Source: Shewanella sp. OMA3-2 (GTDB taxonomy: Bacteria > Pseudomonadota > Gammaproteobacteria > Enterobacterales > Shewanellaceae). From it: a stretch of 64,000 nucleotides of DNA. The notes beneath the pieces were generated by a model. That model searched no databases and was not told the origin of the DNA. It worked only from the letters and a program-made list of their open reading frames with translations. Shown one piece after another: positions 26,631-34,790 of the stretch; the first letter of the stretch is position 1; the number at the start of each line of letters is the position of its first letter. The position numbers and the translations under genes are program-made. The stretch covers positions 1,252,001 through 1,316,000 of the forward strand of contig NZ_CP090974.1 in NCBI RefSeq assembly GCF_021513195.1. The letters are read 5' to 3'.

Positions 26631-28262
26631 ATGATTTTAGGTTTATCCAGAAGCTGGTCGCTTACTGGTTACTTAATAGCGGCGGTGATTACACTGCCGC
26701 TTATTGCATTAATAGTGCAAGCCACATTTCCCGATGAAGCCGTTTTTAAGCATCTGTTTGATACAGTACTACCAACCTATATTGCTAACAGCTTATTACT
26801 TATGTTACTGGTGGGTATTGGGTCGTTAGTTATTGCTGTACCTGCAGCTTGGTTTGTTGCTCGTTGCGAGTTTCCAGGACGCCGATATTTTCAATGGTTA
26901 TTGCTGTTACCTCTGGCTATGCCTGCTTATATCGTTGCCTATGTTTATACTGATATGCTGGATTATGCTGGTCCTGTACAGCGTGTCTTAAGAGGTTTTT
27001 TCCATTGGAGTTCTCCGCACGATTACTACTTTCCTGCTATTCGTAGTCTAGGCGGTGCAGCGATTATGTTATCGTTAGTGCTGTTCCCGTATATTTATTT
27101 ATTGGCTCGTACCGCTTTTATGGAGCAGTCTTCTAGTCTATTGCATGCATCGCGAATTATGGGTTCGAGTCCTTGGCGCAGTTTTTTGCGTGTCGCTTTA
27201 CCTATGTCGCGTCCAGCGTTAGCAGTAGGTGTTGCACTGGTTGCAATGGAAACCGCTGCCGACTATGCCACTGTAAGCTATTTTGCTGTACCAACATTAA
27301 CCACGGCAGTGTATGACACTTGGCTGGGGTATGGCAGTTTAACTGCGGCGGCCAAATTGTCTGCAATTATGCTATTAGTGATCTTTACCGTGGTTGGCGT
27401 CGAGCGATTTGCTCGGCGTAAGCAAGAGTTATTTCAAAAGCAATCAGCGCTTAACGATAGTGATCGATATCGACTTAAAGGGCTTAAATCTTTTGCTGCT
27501 TGGGCATACTGTAGTACATTATTATTGTTTGCATTTTTATTACCCTTCGCGATTTTGACTACTTATGCCATCGATTATTTTGACCAAAGTTGGGACGATC
27601 GTTTTTGGCAATATAGCTGGAATAGCTTATATATTGCCGTGCTCGTCAGCGTAGTTTGCTTATTATTAGCCTTATTATTGATGTTTGTACGTCGGGTTAG
27701 CCCTAGAGAATATGATTATTTGCCATCACGTTTAAGTTGCACGGGTTACGCTTTACCTGGCACAGTATTAGCCATCGGTGTGCTAGTGCCATTGACCTAT
27801 TTAGATTTTGCGATTAACGATGTCTATGACTGGCTAGGGGCTAAGGGCCCTGGTTTGTTATTTACAGGCAGTGCTTTTGCGATTGTATTTGCGCTCACAG
27901 TGCGTTTTTTAGCGATAGCTGTTGGCAGTATTGAGAGTAGTTATAAACGCATATCGCCATCATTAGATATGGCAAGTATTACTATGGGGCAAAAGCCTAA
28001 ACAGCTATTAATGCGTGTTCATTTACCTCTATTGCGCAAAGGATTATTGGCCGGTGCACTATTGGTGTTCATTGAAAGTATGAAAGAGCTTCCCGCGGCA
28101 TTATTATTAAGGCCCATTGGCTTTGAAAATCTGGCAACCTATGTATTCCAGTTTGTGTCTGATGAAAAACTCGAACATGGGGCGTTGGCCGCCATTGTAA
28201 TTGTATTTGTTGGACTTATCCCGTTGATTTACCTTAATCGTTCATTGGAGCATACTCGCTAA
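26631..28262 (+). CDS. fbpB: Ferric iron ABC transporter, fused permease
   Basis: Inner-membrane permease of 543 aa made of two homologous halves, each with about six helices and an EAA loop (GSSPWRSFLRVALPMSRPAL in the first half and MGQKPKQLLMRVHLPLLRKG in the second). This fused form is typical of FbpB/SfuB-type iron importers. It lies 87 bases after fbpA and its stop is 1 base before the fbpC start, so the two are likely coupled in translation. Confidence 0.92.
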   Translation: MILGLSRSWSLTGYLIAAVITLPLIALIVQATFPDEAVFKHLFDTVLPTYIANSLLLMLLVGIGSLVIAVPAAWFVARCEFPGRRYFQWLLLLPLAMPAYIVAYVYTDMLDYAGPVQRVLRGFFHWSSPHDYYFPAIRSLGGAAIMLSLVLFPYIYLLARTAFMEQSSSLLHASRIMGSSPWRSFLRVALPMSRPALAVGVALVAMETAADYATVSYFAVPTLTTAVYDTWLGYGSLTAAAKLSAIMLLVIFTVVGVERFARRKQELFQKQSALNDSDRYRLKGLKSFAAWAYCSTLLLFAFLLPFAILTTYAIDYFDQSWDDRFWQYSWNSLYIAVLVSVVCLLLALLLMFVRRVSPREYDYLPSRLSCTGYALPGTVLAIGVLVPLTYLDFAINDVYDWLGAKGPGLLFTGSAFAIVFALTVRFLAIAVGSIESSYKRISPSLDMASITMGQKPKQLLMRVHLPLLRKGLLAGALLVFIESMKELPAALLLRPIGFENLATYVFQFVSDEKLEHGALAAIVIVFVGLIPLIYLNRSLEHTR

Positions 28263-28263
28263 T

Positions 28264-29292
28264 ATGTCGACTCTTACCATCGAAAATGTCTTCAGTGATT
28301 ATCAAGGTCAAGTGATTTTAAACGGGCTTAATTTAACCCTGCAGCAAGGTGAAATAGTCGCTTTACTTGGCCCTAGCGGTTGCGGTAAAACCACCTTGCT
28401 TCGTGCTATTGCAGGCTTACAGCCTATCAGTCAAGGCACTATTCAAATCAATGGCACCACCCTAACAGGCGATGATATATTTATTCCTAGTGAGCTGCGT
28501 GGGGTAGGGATGATTTTTCAAGATTATGCCTTGTTTCCGCATCTCAATGTAGCCGATAACATTCTGTTTGGGGTAAAAGGCCTTAATAAGGCCGCGCGCC
28601 AAGCCAGGTTAAATGAAATGCTCGAGCTAGTTAAGTTAGCTGGCTTGGGACAACGCTACCCCCATGAGTTGTCTGGTGGACAACAACAGCGTGTATCTAT
28701 TGCACGTGCGCTAGCCTACGAGCCTCAGTTACTCTTGCTTGATGAGCCTTTTTCTAATATTGATGCGCAAGTACGTAACGAAATGATGCTTGAAATAAGA
28801 ACTATTTTGAAACAACGTAATGTTAGTGCCGTATTTGTCACGCACAGTAAAGATGAAGCATTTGTATTTGCTGATAAATTAGCTTTATTTAAGCAAGGCG
28901 CTATTATTCAACATGGTTTGGCTGAAGACCTATACGCGCACCCTACAGATCGCTACGTTGCTGAGTTTTTAGGGGCGGGTAATTATTTACCAATAACGGT
29001 AACCAATAGCCAGCAAGTATCATCACCAATTGGTTTGTTGCAAAGTAGTGCCGCTATAAACTATCCTGTTGATTATCAAGGGCACCTATTACTTAGACCG
29101 CAACAAGTTGAACTGGTTGCTGATGATAATGGTGTGGCCACAATCGTGGATAGGCGGTTTTTAGGCACTGTTTGTCATTATTGGGTCAAAGTAGAAGAGC
29201 ATTGTTTGGAAGTAAAAAGCCAAGTATTACAGTTGGCCCCTGGGCAGAAAGTTAATTTATTTGCGCCAACGCATCCCTTGGTTATTTTTTGA
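28264..29292 (+). CDS. fbpC: Ferric iron ABC transporter, ATP-binding protein
   Basis: ATPase of the iron importer, 342 aa. Walker A GPSGCGKTT, Q-loop, signature LSGGQQQRV, Walker B LLLLDEPFSN, H-loop VTHSKDEA, followed by a C-terminal TOBE-like beta domain (about 245-340), as in FbpC and other CUT1/Fbp-type ATPases. The ATG is one base after the fbpB stop. Its function in this transporter is clear from context. Confidence 0.93.
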   Translation: MSTLTIENVFSDYQGQVILNGLNLTLQQGEIVALLGPSGCGKTTLLRAIAGLQPISQGTIQINGTTLTGDDIFIPSELRGVGMIFQDYALFPHLNVADNILFGVKGLNKAARQARLNEMLELVKLAGLGQRYPHELSGGQQQRVSIARALAYEPQLLLLDEPFSNIDAQVRNEMMLEIRTILKQRNVSAVFVTHSKDEAFVFADKLALFKQGAIIQHGLAEDLYAHPTDRYVAEFLGAGNYLPITVTNSQQVSSPIGLLQSSAAINYPVDYQGHLLLRPQQVELVADDNGVATIVDRRFLGTVCHYWVKVEEHCLEVKSQVLQLAPGQKVNLFAPTHPLVIF

Positions 29293-29412
29293 TTTGTGTT
29301 ATCGAAAAATTATTTTATGATGATTATAAGATTTTCAATCGATTGAATGCTGAATTCACTCATTCAGTTTAAGTCTTCTTTTCCGATAACAATCTAGGTG
29401 GTTTGTTTCAAT

Positions 29413-30351
29413 ATGGATAATCAGGTTATGCCGCGCGAGCAATTAGGGATATGTGCTGAAGGTAATTTACATAGTATTTATTTGATGTTTAATGCCAATG
29501 ATGGTGTTGAAGACAAACTGCGTCCTTCGATTGCTAATGTAGCGCAATATATCTATGAACTAACAGATCAATATGCTGATAGTGCCTTCAATGGTTTTGT
29601 TGGCATTGGGGCTAATTTTTGGGATACCTATTATCCACAAGCTCGTCCAGCACTATTAAAACCCTTTCCGGCAATGAATGAAGGTAACCGTGATGCGCCA
29701 GCTATCGAGTATGATTTATTTATTCATATTCGCTGTGACCGTTTCGATATTTTGCATCTGGTGGCTAATGAAATTAACCAGATGTTTGAAGACTTGGTTG
29801 AGCTGGTAGACGAAGAACGCGGTTTCCGTTTTATGGATAGCCGTGATTTAACAGGCTTTGTTGATGGAACTGAAAACCCCAAAGGCCGTCATCGTCAACA
29901 GGTGGCTTTGGTGGCAGAGGAAGATCCTGAATTTAAATCAGGTAGTTATATTCATGTGCAGAAATTTGCTCACAACTTAAGCAAATGGCATCGTTTACCT
30001 GTCAAGAAGCAAGAAGATATTTTTGGCCGAACTAAACAAGATGATATTGAATATGAATCGGCAGATAAACCGTTAACCAGCCATACCAAGCGTGTAAATT
30101 TAAAAGATGTTGATGGTAATACCATGGAGATTTTACGTCAAAGTATGCCATACGGATCAGTTAAAGAGCAGGGGCTTATGTTTATCTCTAGCTGTAAAAC
30201 ACCTGATAACTTTGAGCAAATGCTGCGTAGCATGGTTTATGGTGATGGGCATGGCAACCATGACCATTTAATGCAGTTTACTAAAGCACTAACAGGGTCA
30301 TCTTTTTTTGCACCTTCGCTGGATTTTTTAACTCAGTGGGAAGAAGAGTAA
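29413..30351 (+). CDS. Dye-decolorizing (DyP-type) heme peroxidase
   Basis: Class B DyP-type peroxidase of about 312 residues, very similar to the S. oneidensis DyP (TyrA). The GXXDG motif (GFVDGTENPKG, holding the catalytic Asp) and the proximal heme His in LTSHTKRVNL, then a conserved Arg, are present. No signal peptide, so cytosolic. I start at ATG 29413; an upstream GTG at 29398 is inside the TAGGTGG ribosome-site region. It lies about 120 bases after fbpC, and no clear terminator is between them. Natural substrate unknown; peroxide use expected. Confidence 0.93.
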   Translation: MDNQVMPREQLGICAEGNLHSIYLMFNANDGVEDKLRPSIANVAQYIYELTDQYADSAFNGFVGIGANFWDTYYPQARPALLKPFPAMNEGNRDAPAIEYDLFIHIRCDRFDILHLVANEINQMFEDLVELVDEERGFRFMDSRDLTGFVDGTENPKGRHRQQVALVAEEDPEFKSGSYIHVQKFAHNLSKWHRLPVKKQEDIFGRTKQDDIEYESADKPLTSHTKRVNLKDVDGNTMEILRQSMPYGSVKEQGLMFISSCKTPDNFEQMLRSMVYGDGHGNHDHLMQFTKALTGSSFFAPSLDFLTQWEEE

Positions 30352-30413
30352 TATCTTTGGCAGTTGAGTCGTTTTTGTCATGAATAATGGCTATTCACTG
30401 TCGCTGCTAACAA

Positions 30414-30465
30414 AAATACCCAATAAAAAAGCAATACGAAGGTATTGCTTTTTTATTGGGTATTT
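30414..30465. terminator. 24-bp perfect hairpin, DyP/argR terminator
   Basis: Left arm of 24 bases, tetraloop GAAG, and an exactly complementary right arm. It carries a six-A/six-T run inside the stem and T-rich ends for both strands, between convergent DyP and argR. Unusually long and perfect for a terminator. Confidence 0.9.
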
Positions 30466-30531
30466 AAAAGTACACTGCTGACATTCGGGTGTTCGGCAAT
30501 ATTAAATAACTGCTTTGGTCTAACAGAGTCG

Positions 30532-31002
30532 TTACTCAGTGAAGTTAAATAACGACTTAACCGTTTCAAGCGTATCATCAATCGTTTTGATGCTTGAAGG
30601 GCTAATAAAGATAGTATCATCACCGGCAATAGTGCCTAAAATACCTTCAGGTTTACCTATTGAATCTAATAAACGTGCAATTAACTGAGCCGCGCCAGGA
30701 CTGGTTCGTACCACTATCATGGCTTGGTTATGGTCTACATCAAGTACCAAGTTCTTCACCGGGCTGCCTGCTGTAGGCACACCTAATTCAGCGGGTAAGC
30801 AATAAACCATTTCTTGTTTGGCATTACGGGTTCTTACGGCCCCAAATTTACTTAGCATCCGTGATACTTTTGATTGGTTAATGTTGCCGAATCCTTCAGC
30901 TTGAAGCGCATTAACGATTTCACTTTGGCTGCCAAAGCGCTCTTCTTTTAAGATTGCTTTAAATGTTCTGACCAGGTCATCCTGATTTCTATTGGTTGGC
31001 AT
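30532..31002 (-). CDS. argR: Arginine repressor
   Basis: Hexameric arginine-dependent repressor. N-terminal winged helix (residues about 1-75, [18 protein letters not shown]) binds ARG boxes; C-terminal domain (about 80-156) binds arginine: [15 protein letters not shown] and [11 protein letters not shown]. Length 156 aa as in E. coli. An ARG box lies upstream, so the gene should repress itself. Convergent with the DyP gene, sharing the hairpin terminator. Confidence 0.97.
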   Translation of the reverse strand: MPTNRNQDDLVRTFKAILKEERFGSQSEIVNALQAEGFGNINQSKVSRMLSKFGAVRTRNAKQEMVYCLPAELGVPTAGSPVKNLVLDVDHNQAMIVVRTSPGAAQLIARLLDSIGKPEGILGTIAGDDTIFISPSSIKTIDDTLETVKSLFNFTE

Positions 31003-31046
31003 ATTGTATTTTCTTCTTATAGTTGTTATTCAAAAAAACGCTTCAT

Positions 31047-31064
31047 TTTGAATATAAATGAATT
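31047..31064 (-). promoter_or_regulatory. Weak second ARG box in argR promoter
   Basis: TTTGAATATAAATGAATT matches one half of the ARG consensus fully and the other with about three mismatches. Its centre is 42 bases (two times 21) from the strong box, a helical phase compatible with joint ArgR binding. Confidence 0.4.
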
Positions 31065-31088
31065 TTAAGTCAAGAAAAACCCGTTTTT

Positions 31089-31106
31089 TGTGAATATAAA
31101 TTCAAA
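31089..31106 (-). promoter_or_regulatory. ARG box (ArgR operator) upstream of argR
   Basis: TGTGAATATAAATTCAAA fits the 18-base ARG consensus TNTGAATWWWWATTCANW in all fixed positions. Located about 90 bases before the argR start, between it and the META lipoprotein gene. Supports autoregulation. Confidence 0.8.
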
Positions 31107-31167
31107 CTTAAAAGCCGTGTGAAGTGTAGTAAATTGTTTACTTAACCTCAAACTGGGGACGTTTAGG

Positions 31168-31584
31168 TTATTTGTTTAATTTACTTAGCACCATGATGGT
31201 TGCACCACTTTTATTGATTAAACGTAACTTATCTTGATTAAACTGCGCGGTATGAACTAAAGGTAGTGCTAGCATGACTCTTTGCTCTTGTACCATGAGT
31301 GCTTCGATACAGGCTTTACGGGTTGAGCCGGCAGGTGACAGAGTCAGCAAGTCATTTTTAAGAGAATATTGACCCATAAACGGATTACAACTGGTGTTGC
31401 CTGTTAACTGACCATTTGCTGAAAAAACTAATTTAGCAGGACTGTAATCGATAGTAGGTTCTGACTGTACGGATTCAATATGCCATTGGCCAACAAGTGT
31501 TGTGGTGTTATCGATATCAGAATAACTTTGGCATGCGCTTAATGAGAAAATAACTGCTGCGACGCCTAAAAAATGCTTTATCAT
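31168..31584 (-). CDS. META domain lipoprotein (HslJ-like)
   Basis: Lipoprotein (lipobox LSAC, Cys at about 18) with one META domain, the family of E. coli HslJ. The signature GNTSCNPFMGQYSL at about residues 72-85 is the core of the domain. 138 aa. Such proteins are linked to heat-shock or novobiocin stress in E. coli but the molecular role is not known. Ribosome site is weak. It is upstream of argR on the same strand, with the ARG boxes between. Confidence 0.85.
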   Translation of the reverse strand: MIKHFLGVAAVIFSLSACQSYSDIDNTTTLVGQWHIESVQSEPTIDYSPAKLVFSANGQLTGNTSCNPFMGQYSLKNDLLTLSPAGSTRKACIEALMVQEQRVMLALPLVHTAQFNQDKLRLINKSGATIMVLSKLNK

Positions 31585-31682
31585 GTCTGTAATATTTACC
31601 TATATTGCTTCAATTGAGGCTATTCTACTTGATACTGTGTCAAAGTGATAACTCGTCATCGCCCTATTAGTGAGAAATCGAT

Positions 31683-31982
31683 ATGATTAAATGGTTAAAA
31701 GGGCTTCATTACTTAGGGTCATTACTGTTATTTGTGGGCAGCTATTTGCTGGTTTTTACTGAATCTAGCCAGCGTGCTCAGGGTATGTTGATGGTGGCCA
31801 GCTTTATTGGTTTAGGCTTGGCAATGATGACACCTTATCCGGTTGCATTAGTCATCGAATGGGCTAAAAAACAAGATACAGCAGCTTTATCTAACCTGAG
31901 GTCAGTAGAAAAGGCTGAAGCCGAAGTGCCTGAACCTGAACGTTCTCAATTAGAATCTGACAAATCGCAGGCAAAAGAGTGA
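31683..31982 (+). CDS. Small membrane protein, 99 aa
   Basis: Unrecognised. Two membrane helices (about residues 9-27 and 35-60), then a long acidic, probably disordered tail (KAEAEVPEPERSQLESDK). ATG with GAGAA upstream. It overlaps the GNAT gene by 4 bases, so they are translated together. The charge and length suggest a small inner-membrane scaffold; function unknown. Confidence 0.7.
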   Translation: MIKWLKGLHYLGSLLLFVGSYLLVFTESSQRAQGMLMVASFIGLGLAMMTPYPVALVIEWAKKQDTAALSNLRSVEKAEAEVPEPERSQLESDKSQAKE

Positions 31983-32533
31983 TCCTATACCGCAAAGCCA
32001 ATCTCGCGGATGTCTCACAGTTAGTTGAGCTAGAACGCACCCATGTTAATGCTGAGTTAGGTCAGTTTGACCCTAGTTTGCAAGGGCAGGCTTTAACTGT
32101 TGCGCAAGTGACTTTATTAGTTAATCAACATTGGATTATGTTGGCGCTAGAGGGGCTGCAGATTGTTGGTTACGTTATTGCGGCTAAATGGGATTTCTTT
32201 GGTAAACAAGCACTGTACCAAAAAATAATTCAAAAGCTGCCACAATTAGAGATGGAACGAGATGGTTTTAAATTAACCCTTACTCAAGCCAATAGTTGTC
32301 AATATGGGCCAATTTGGATTGCTGAACAATATCGTGGCCGTGGTATTTTTGCTCATCTAGTGAATAATATTGCTGACACGGTTAGCAGCAAATATCGATA
32401 TTTAGTTGCCTATATAGCCGAAGATAATAGCCGCTCATTTAGTGCCCATACTCAATATGCTGATATGCACGTTGTCGATTTTTTTAGTTTTCAACAGCGC
32501 GATTTTTACTTGTTAGTTAGAGTTATTTATTGA
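31979..32533 (+). CDS. GNAT family N-acetyltransferase
   Basis: Acetyl-CoA-dependent transferase of the GNAT fold, 184 aa. Seen: IVGYVIAAKWDFFG (beta4), GPIWIAEQYRGRGIFAHLVNNIA with the R/Q-x-x-G-x-G/A acetyl-CoA site (QYRGRGIF), and AYIAEDNSRSF (motif for beta6). GTG start overlaps the preceding stop by 4 bases. Substrate unknown. It is the middle gene of a three-gene unit with a membrane protein and an unknown gene. Confidence 0.82.
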   Translation: MILYRKANLADVSQLVELERTHVNAELGQFDPSLQGQALTVAQVTLLVNQHWIMLALEGLQIVGYVIAAKWDFFGKQALYQKIIQKLPQLEMERDGFKLTLTQANSCQYGPIWIAEQYRGRGIFAHLVNNIADTVSSKYRYLVAYIAEDNSRSFSAHTQYADMHVVDFFSFQQRDFYLLVRVIY

Positions 32534-32540
32534 GATAAAA

Positions 32541-33014
32541 ATGCTAAATATACCGTCAAAATTTGATGATTTGTTTGCGGCTTATCTTGGGCTGCGCCTG
32601 AGTGCGTTTGATAACGCTAAATTAGTGGTGGCTGTATTAGCCGCGCACCAATATCAATTTCAAGCCGCTGAGATAAAGTTAATCAACAAAGACGAGGTTC
32701 AATCAACACCACGTTATGCCATTAAGTGGCTAGGGCTAACTGATAATCAAGTCGACGTAGTTGATGTTAACACTGACATTTTAGACGACAGTAAAAGTGA
32801 TATTTTTGACATAAATGGTATTGAAAGTTATTGCCGTGAAACACGTTATTGCTGGATAGATTGTGGCAAGATAAATCAATATGAAGTGGGATTGAGCTTA
32901 ATTGATCCACAAGGCTGCAATATACAAGTAATTAACACAATCACTGTACCGGTAATGACCATGCAGCAAGTCGGTTTTATGTGCGTAGAAAGCGCTCATT
33001 TTGATCACTGTTGA
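32541..33014 (+). CDS. Hypothetical protein, 157 aa
   Basis: Unrecognised. A soluble acidic protein with no signal peptide or membrane helix; six Cys in its last third (ETRYCWIDCGKIN, PQGCNIQ, FMCVES, final C) suggest reduced cytosolic thiols or metal binding, but no standard motif. Starts 8 bases after the GNAT gene stop, so probably the third gene of the same unit. Ends 66 bases before the shared terminator with metK. Confidence 0.6.
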   Translation: MLNIPSKFDDLFAAYLGLRLSAFDNAKLVVAVLAAHQYQFQAAEIKLINKDEVQSTPRYAIKWLGLTDNQVDVVDVNTDILDDSKSDIFDINGIESYCRETRYCWIDCGKINQYEVGLSLIDPQGCNIQVINTITVPVMTMQQVGFMCVESAHFDHC

Positions 33015-33079
33015 TTGCACTTATATTAACGTCGCAGTTAGCGGTCGGTTAATTTTAATTACCTCATATTATAAGCAAT

Positions 33080-33106
33080 AAAAAACCGCCTGAATGGCGG
33101 TTTTTT
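33080..33106. terminator. Bidirectional terminator, unknown gene/metK
   Basis: Stem AAAAACCGCC / GGCGGTTTTT around TGAAT, with T-runs on both strands, between convergent genes. Confidence 0.9.
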
Positions 33107-33128
33107 AATTTAAACTAACCAGGATTAA

Positions 33129-34280
33129 CTATAATCCAGCATCAGCTCGTAATATCTCAGCTTTATCAGTAGCTTCCCACGGGAACTCACTGCGACCAAA
33201 GTGACCGTAAGCCGCAGTCTTCTGATAAATAGGACGGGCTAAGTCTAACATTGCCGTCAAGCCATATGGGCGTAACTCGAAATGTTGACGAACCAACTTA
33301 ATTAACACTTCTTCAGTTACTTTACCTGTGCCAAATGTTTCAATGCTAATTGAAGTAGGCTCAGCTACGCCAATAGCATAAGATACTTGAATTTCACAGC
33401 GATCAGCTAAGCCTGCAGCAACGATGTTTTTAGCCACATAGCGCGCAGCATAAGCCGCACTACGATCAACTTTTGAAGGATCTTTACCCGAAAAAGCGCC
33501 GCCGCCATGACGCGCCATGCCACCGTAGGTATCGACAATAATCTTACGGCCTGTTAAGCCACAGTCACCTACAGGGCCACCAATAACAAAACGGCCAGTA
33601 GGGTTAATAAAGTATTTAGTGTCTTTAGTTAACCAGTGCGAAGGCAATACTGGCTTAATGATGGTTTCCATCACAGCTTCAATTAAATCAGCTTGTTTAA
33701 CTTCTTCTTTATGTTGGGTTGATAAGACAACTGCATCAATACCCACAATTTTGCCATCGTTATAAGCAAAGGTAATTTGGCTTTTAGCATCAGGACGTAA
33801 CCAAGGTAAAGTCCCGTCTTTACGCACTTCTGATTGACGTTTAACTAATTTGTGCGCGTAAGTAATAGGTGCAGGCATTAATACGTCAGTTTCGTTGCTC
33901 GCATAACCAAACATTAACCCTTGGTCACCCGCGCCTTGCTCCGCTGGATCACTTCGGTCAACACCTTGATTAATATCAGGTGATTGTTTACCAATTGCAT
34001 TCAAAACTGCACAAGAATCAGCATCAAAACCCATATCAGAATGAGTGTAGCCAATGTCGCGTACGGTTTTACGGGCAATTTCTTCGATATCAACCCAAGC
34101 AGAGGTGGTCACTTCGCCACCCACTAATACCATGCCTGTCTTAACATAGGTTTCACACGCAACACGAGCTTTTGGGTCTTGCTCAAGTATTGCGTCTAAT
34201 ACCGCATCAGAAATTTGATCGGCGATTTTATCTGGATGACCTTCTGAAACTGATTCAGAAGTGAACAAGTGCTTTGCCAT
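33129..34280 (-). CDS. metK: S-adenosylmethionine synthetase
   Basis: Makes S-adenosylmethionine from methionine and ATP. 383 aa, family length. Motifs: [13 protein letters not shown] near residue 10 (catalytic His), [12 protein letters not shown] (adenine loop, about residue 115) and [16 protein letters not shown] (glycine-rich P-loop). Start at ATG 34280, where [10 protein letters not shown] is the conserved N-terminus; an in-frame start 15 bases earlier has no homology. Met boxes lie 45 bases upstream, so repression by MetJ is expected. Confidence 0.97.
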   Translation of the reverse strand: MAKHLFTSESVSEGHPDKIADQISDAVLDAILEQDPKARVACETYVKTGMVLVGGEVTTSAWVDIEEIARKTVRDIGYTHSDMGFDADSCAVLNAIGKQSPDINQGVDRSDPAEQGAGDQGLMFGYASNETDVLMPAPITYAHKLVKRQSEVRKDGTLPWLRPDAKSQITFAYNDGKIVGIDAVVLSTQHKEEVKQADLIEAVMETIIKPVLPSHWLTKDTKYFINPTGRFVIGGPVGDCGLTGRKIIVDTYGGMARHGGGAFSGKDPSKVDRSAAYAARYVAKNIVAAGLADRCEIQVSYAIGVAEPTSISIETFGTGKVTEEVLIKLVRQHFELRPYGLTAMLDLARPIYQKTAAYGHFGRSEFPWEATDKAEILRADAGL

Positions 34281-34790
34281 AGTCGGAAATCTCATCGTTT
34301 GCTGGGAGAAAAATTCTATAGAATATACGTCTAGACGTCTATTCTAGTCGAAATTGATTTTGATAACACCCCTCAGTACGATCAAAAGCTAATATTTGTG
34401 CAATACTGACAAAAATCATTTATTAAGAATGGTTGTTGTTTTATATCGAATTTAATTAAGTTAATGATTATTTATACTTTTTACTTTTATAGCTGATGTC
34501 ATTATTTTTGTTTTGTACAGTTATATGAACAATCTAAATCATGGAAAAATAATTATTGATGTCAGCATAATGAAAAATTTATCCCTAAAAGTAAAACCAA
34601 TTGAATATTATTAACTTTAAATGTTAGCGCTAATATCCTAGGTTGCCGTCTCTATTAATTTAGTCATAAATACGCAAGTTGGTTTTATCTCAAGGTAAGA
34701 TGAAATTAAAATTTGCGTCGCGCCGCCTAGTAGGGGAAAATATGTCTCCACAATTGCCCGCTAGACCTCATTTAACAAGCAGGAGAGAGC
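34281..34790. other. Intergenic region metK/tkt
   Basis: 510 bases between divergent metK and tkt. The metK side has three tandem Met boxes. The middle is AT-rich with no clear element. Close to tkt the ribosome site AGGAGAG is plain. I found no HexR-type dyad (TGTAATTAAATTACA) for the carbon-metabolism gene and no RNA gene. Confidence 0.6.
34325..34348 (-). promoter_or_regulatory. Three tandem Met boxes (MetJ operator)
   Basis: Three contiguous 8-mers: ATACGTCT, AGACGTCT, ATTCTAGT. The middle one is the perfect MetJ consensus AGACGTCT, the first has one mismatch, the third is weaker. MetJ binds two or more tandem 8-base boxes, so this is a typical operator for metK. Confidence 0.87.

Noticed and set aside
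29334..29347. 14-base palindrome TTCAATCGATTGAA before the DyP gene
   Set aside because: A palindrome of this length is expected several times by chance in 64 kb and it matches no known operator that I can name.
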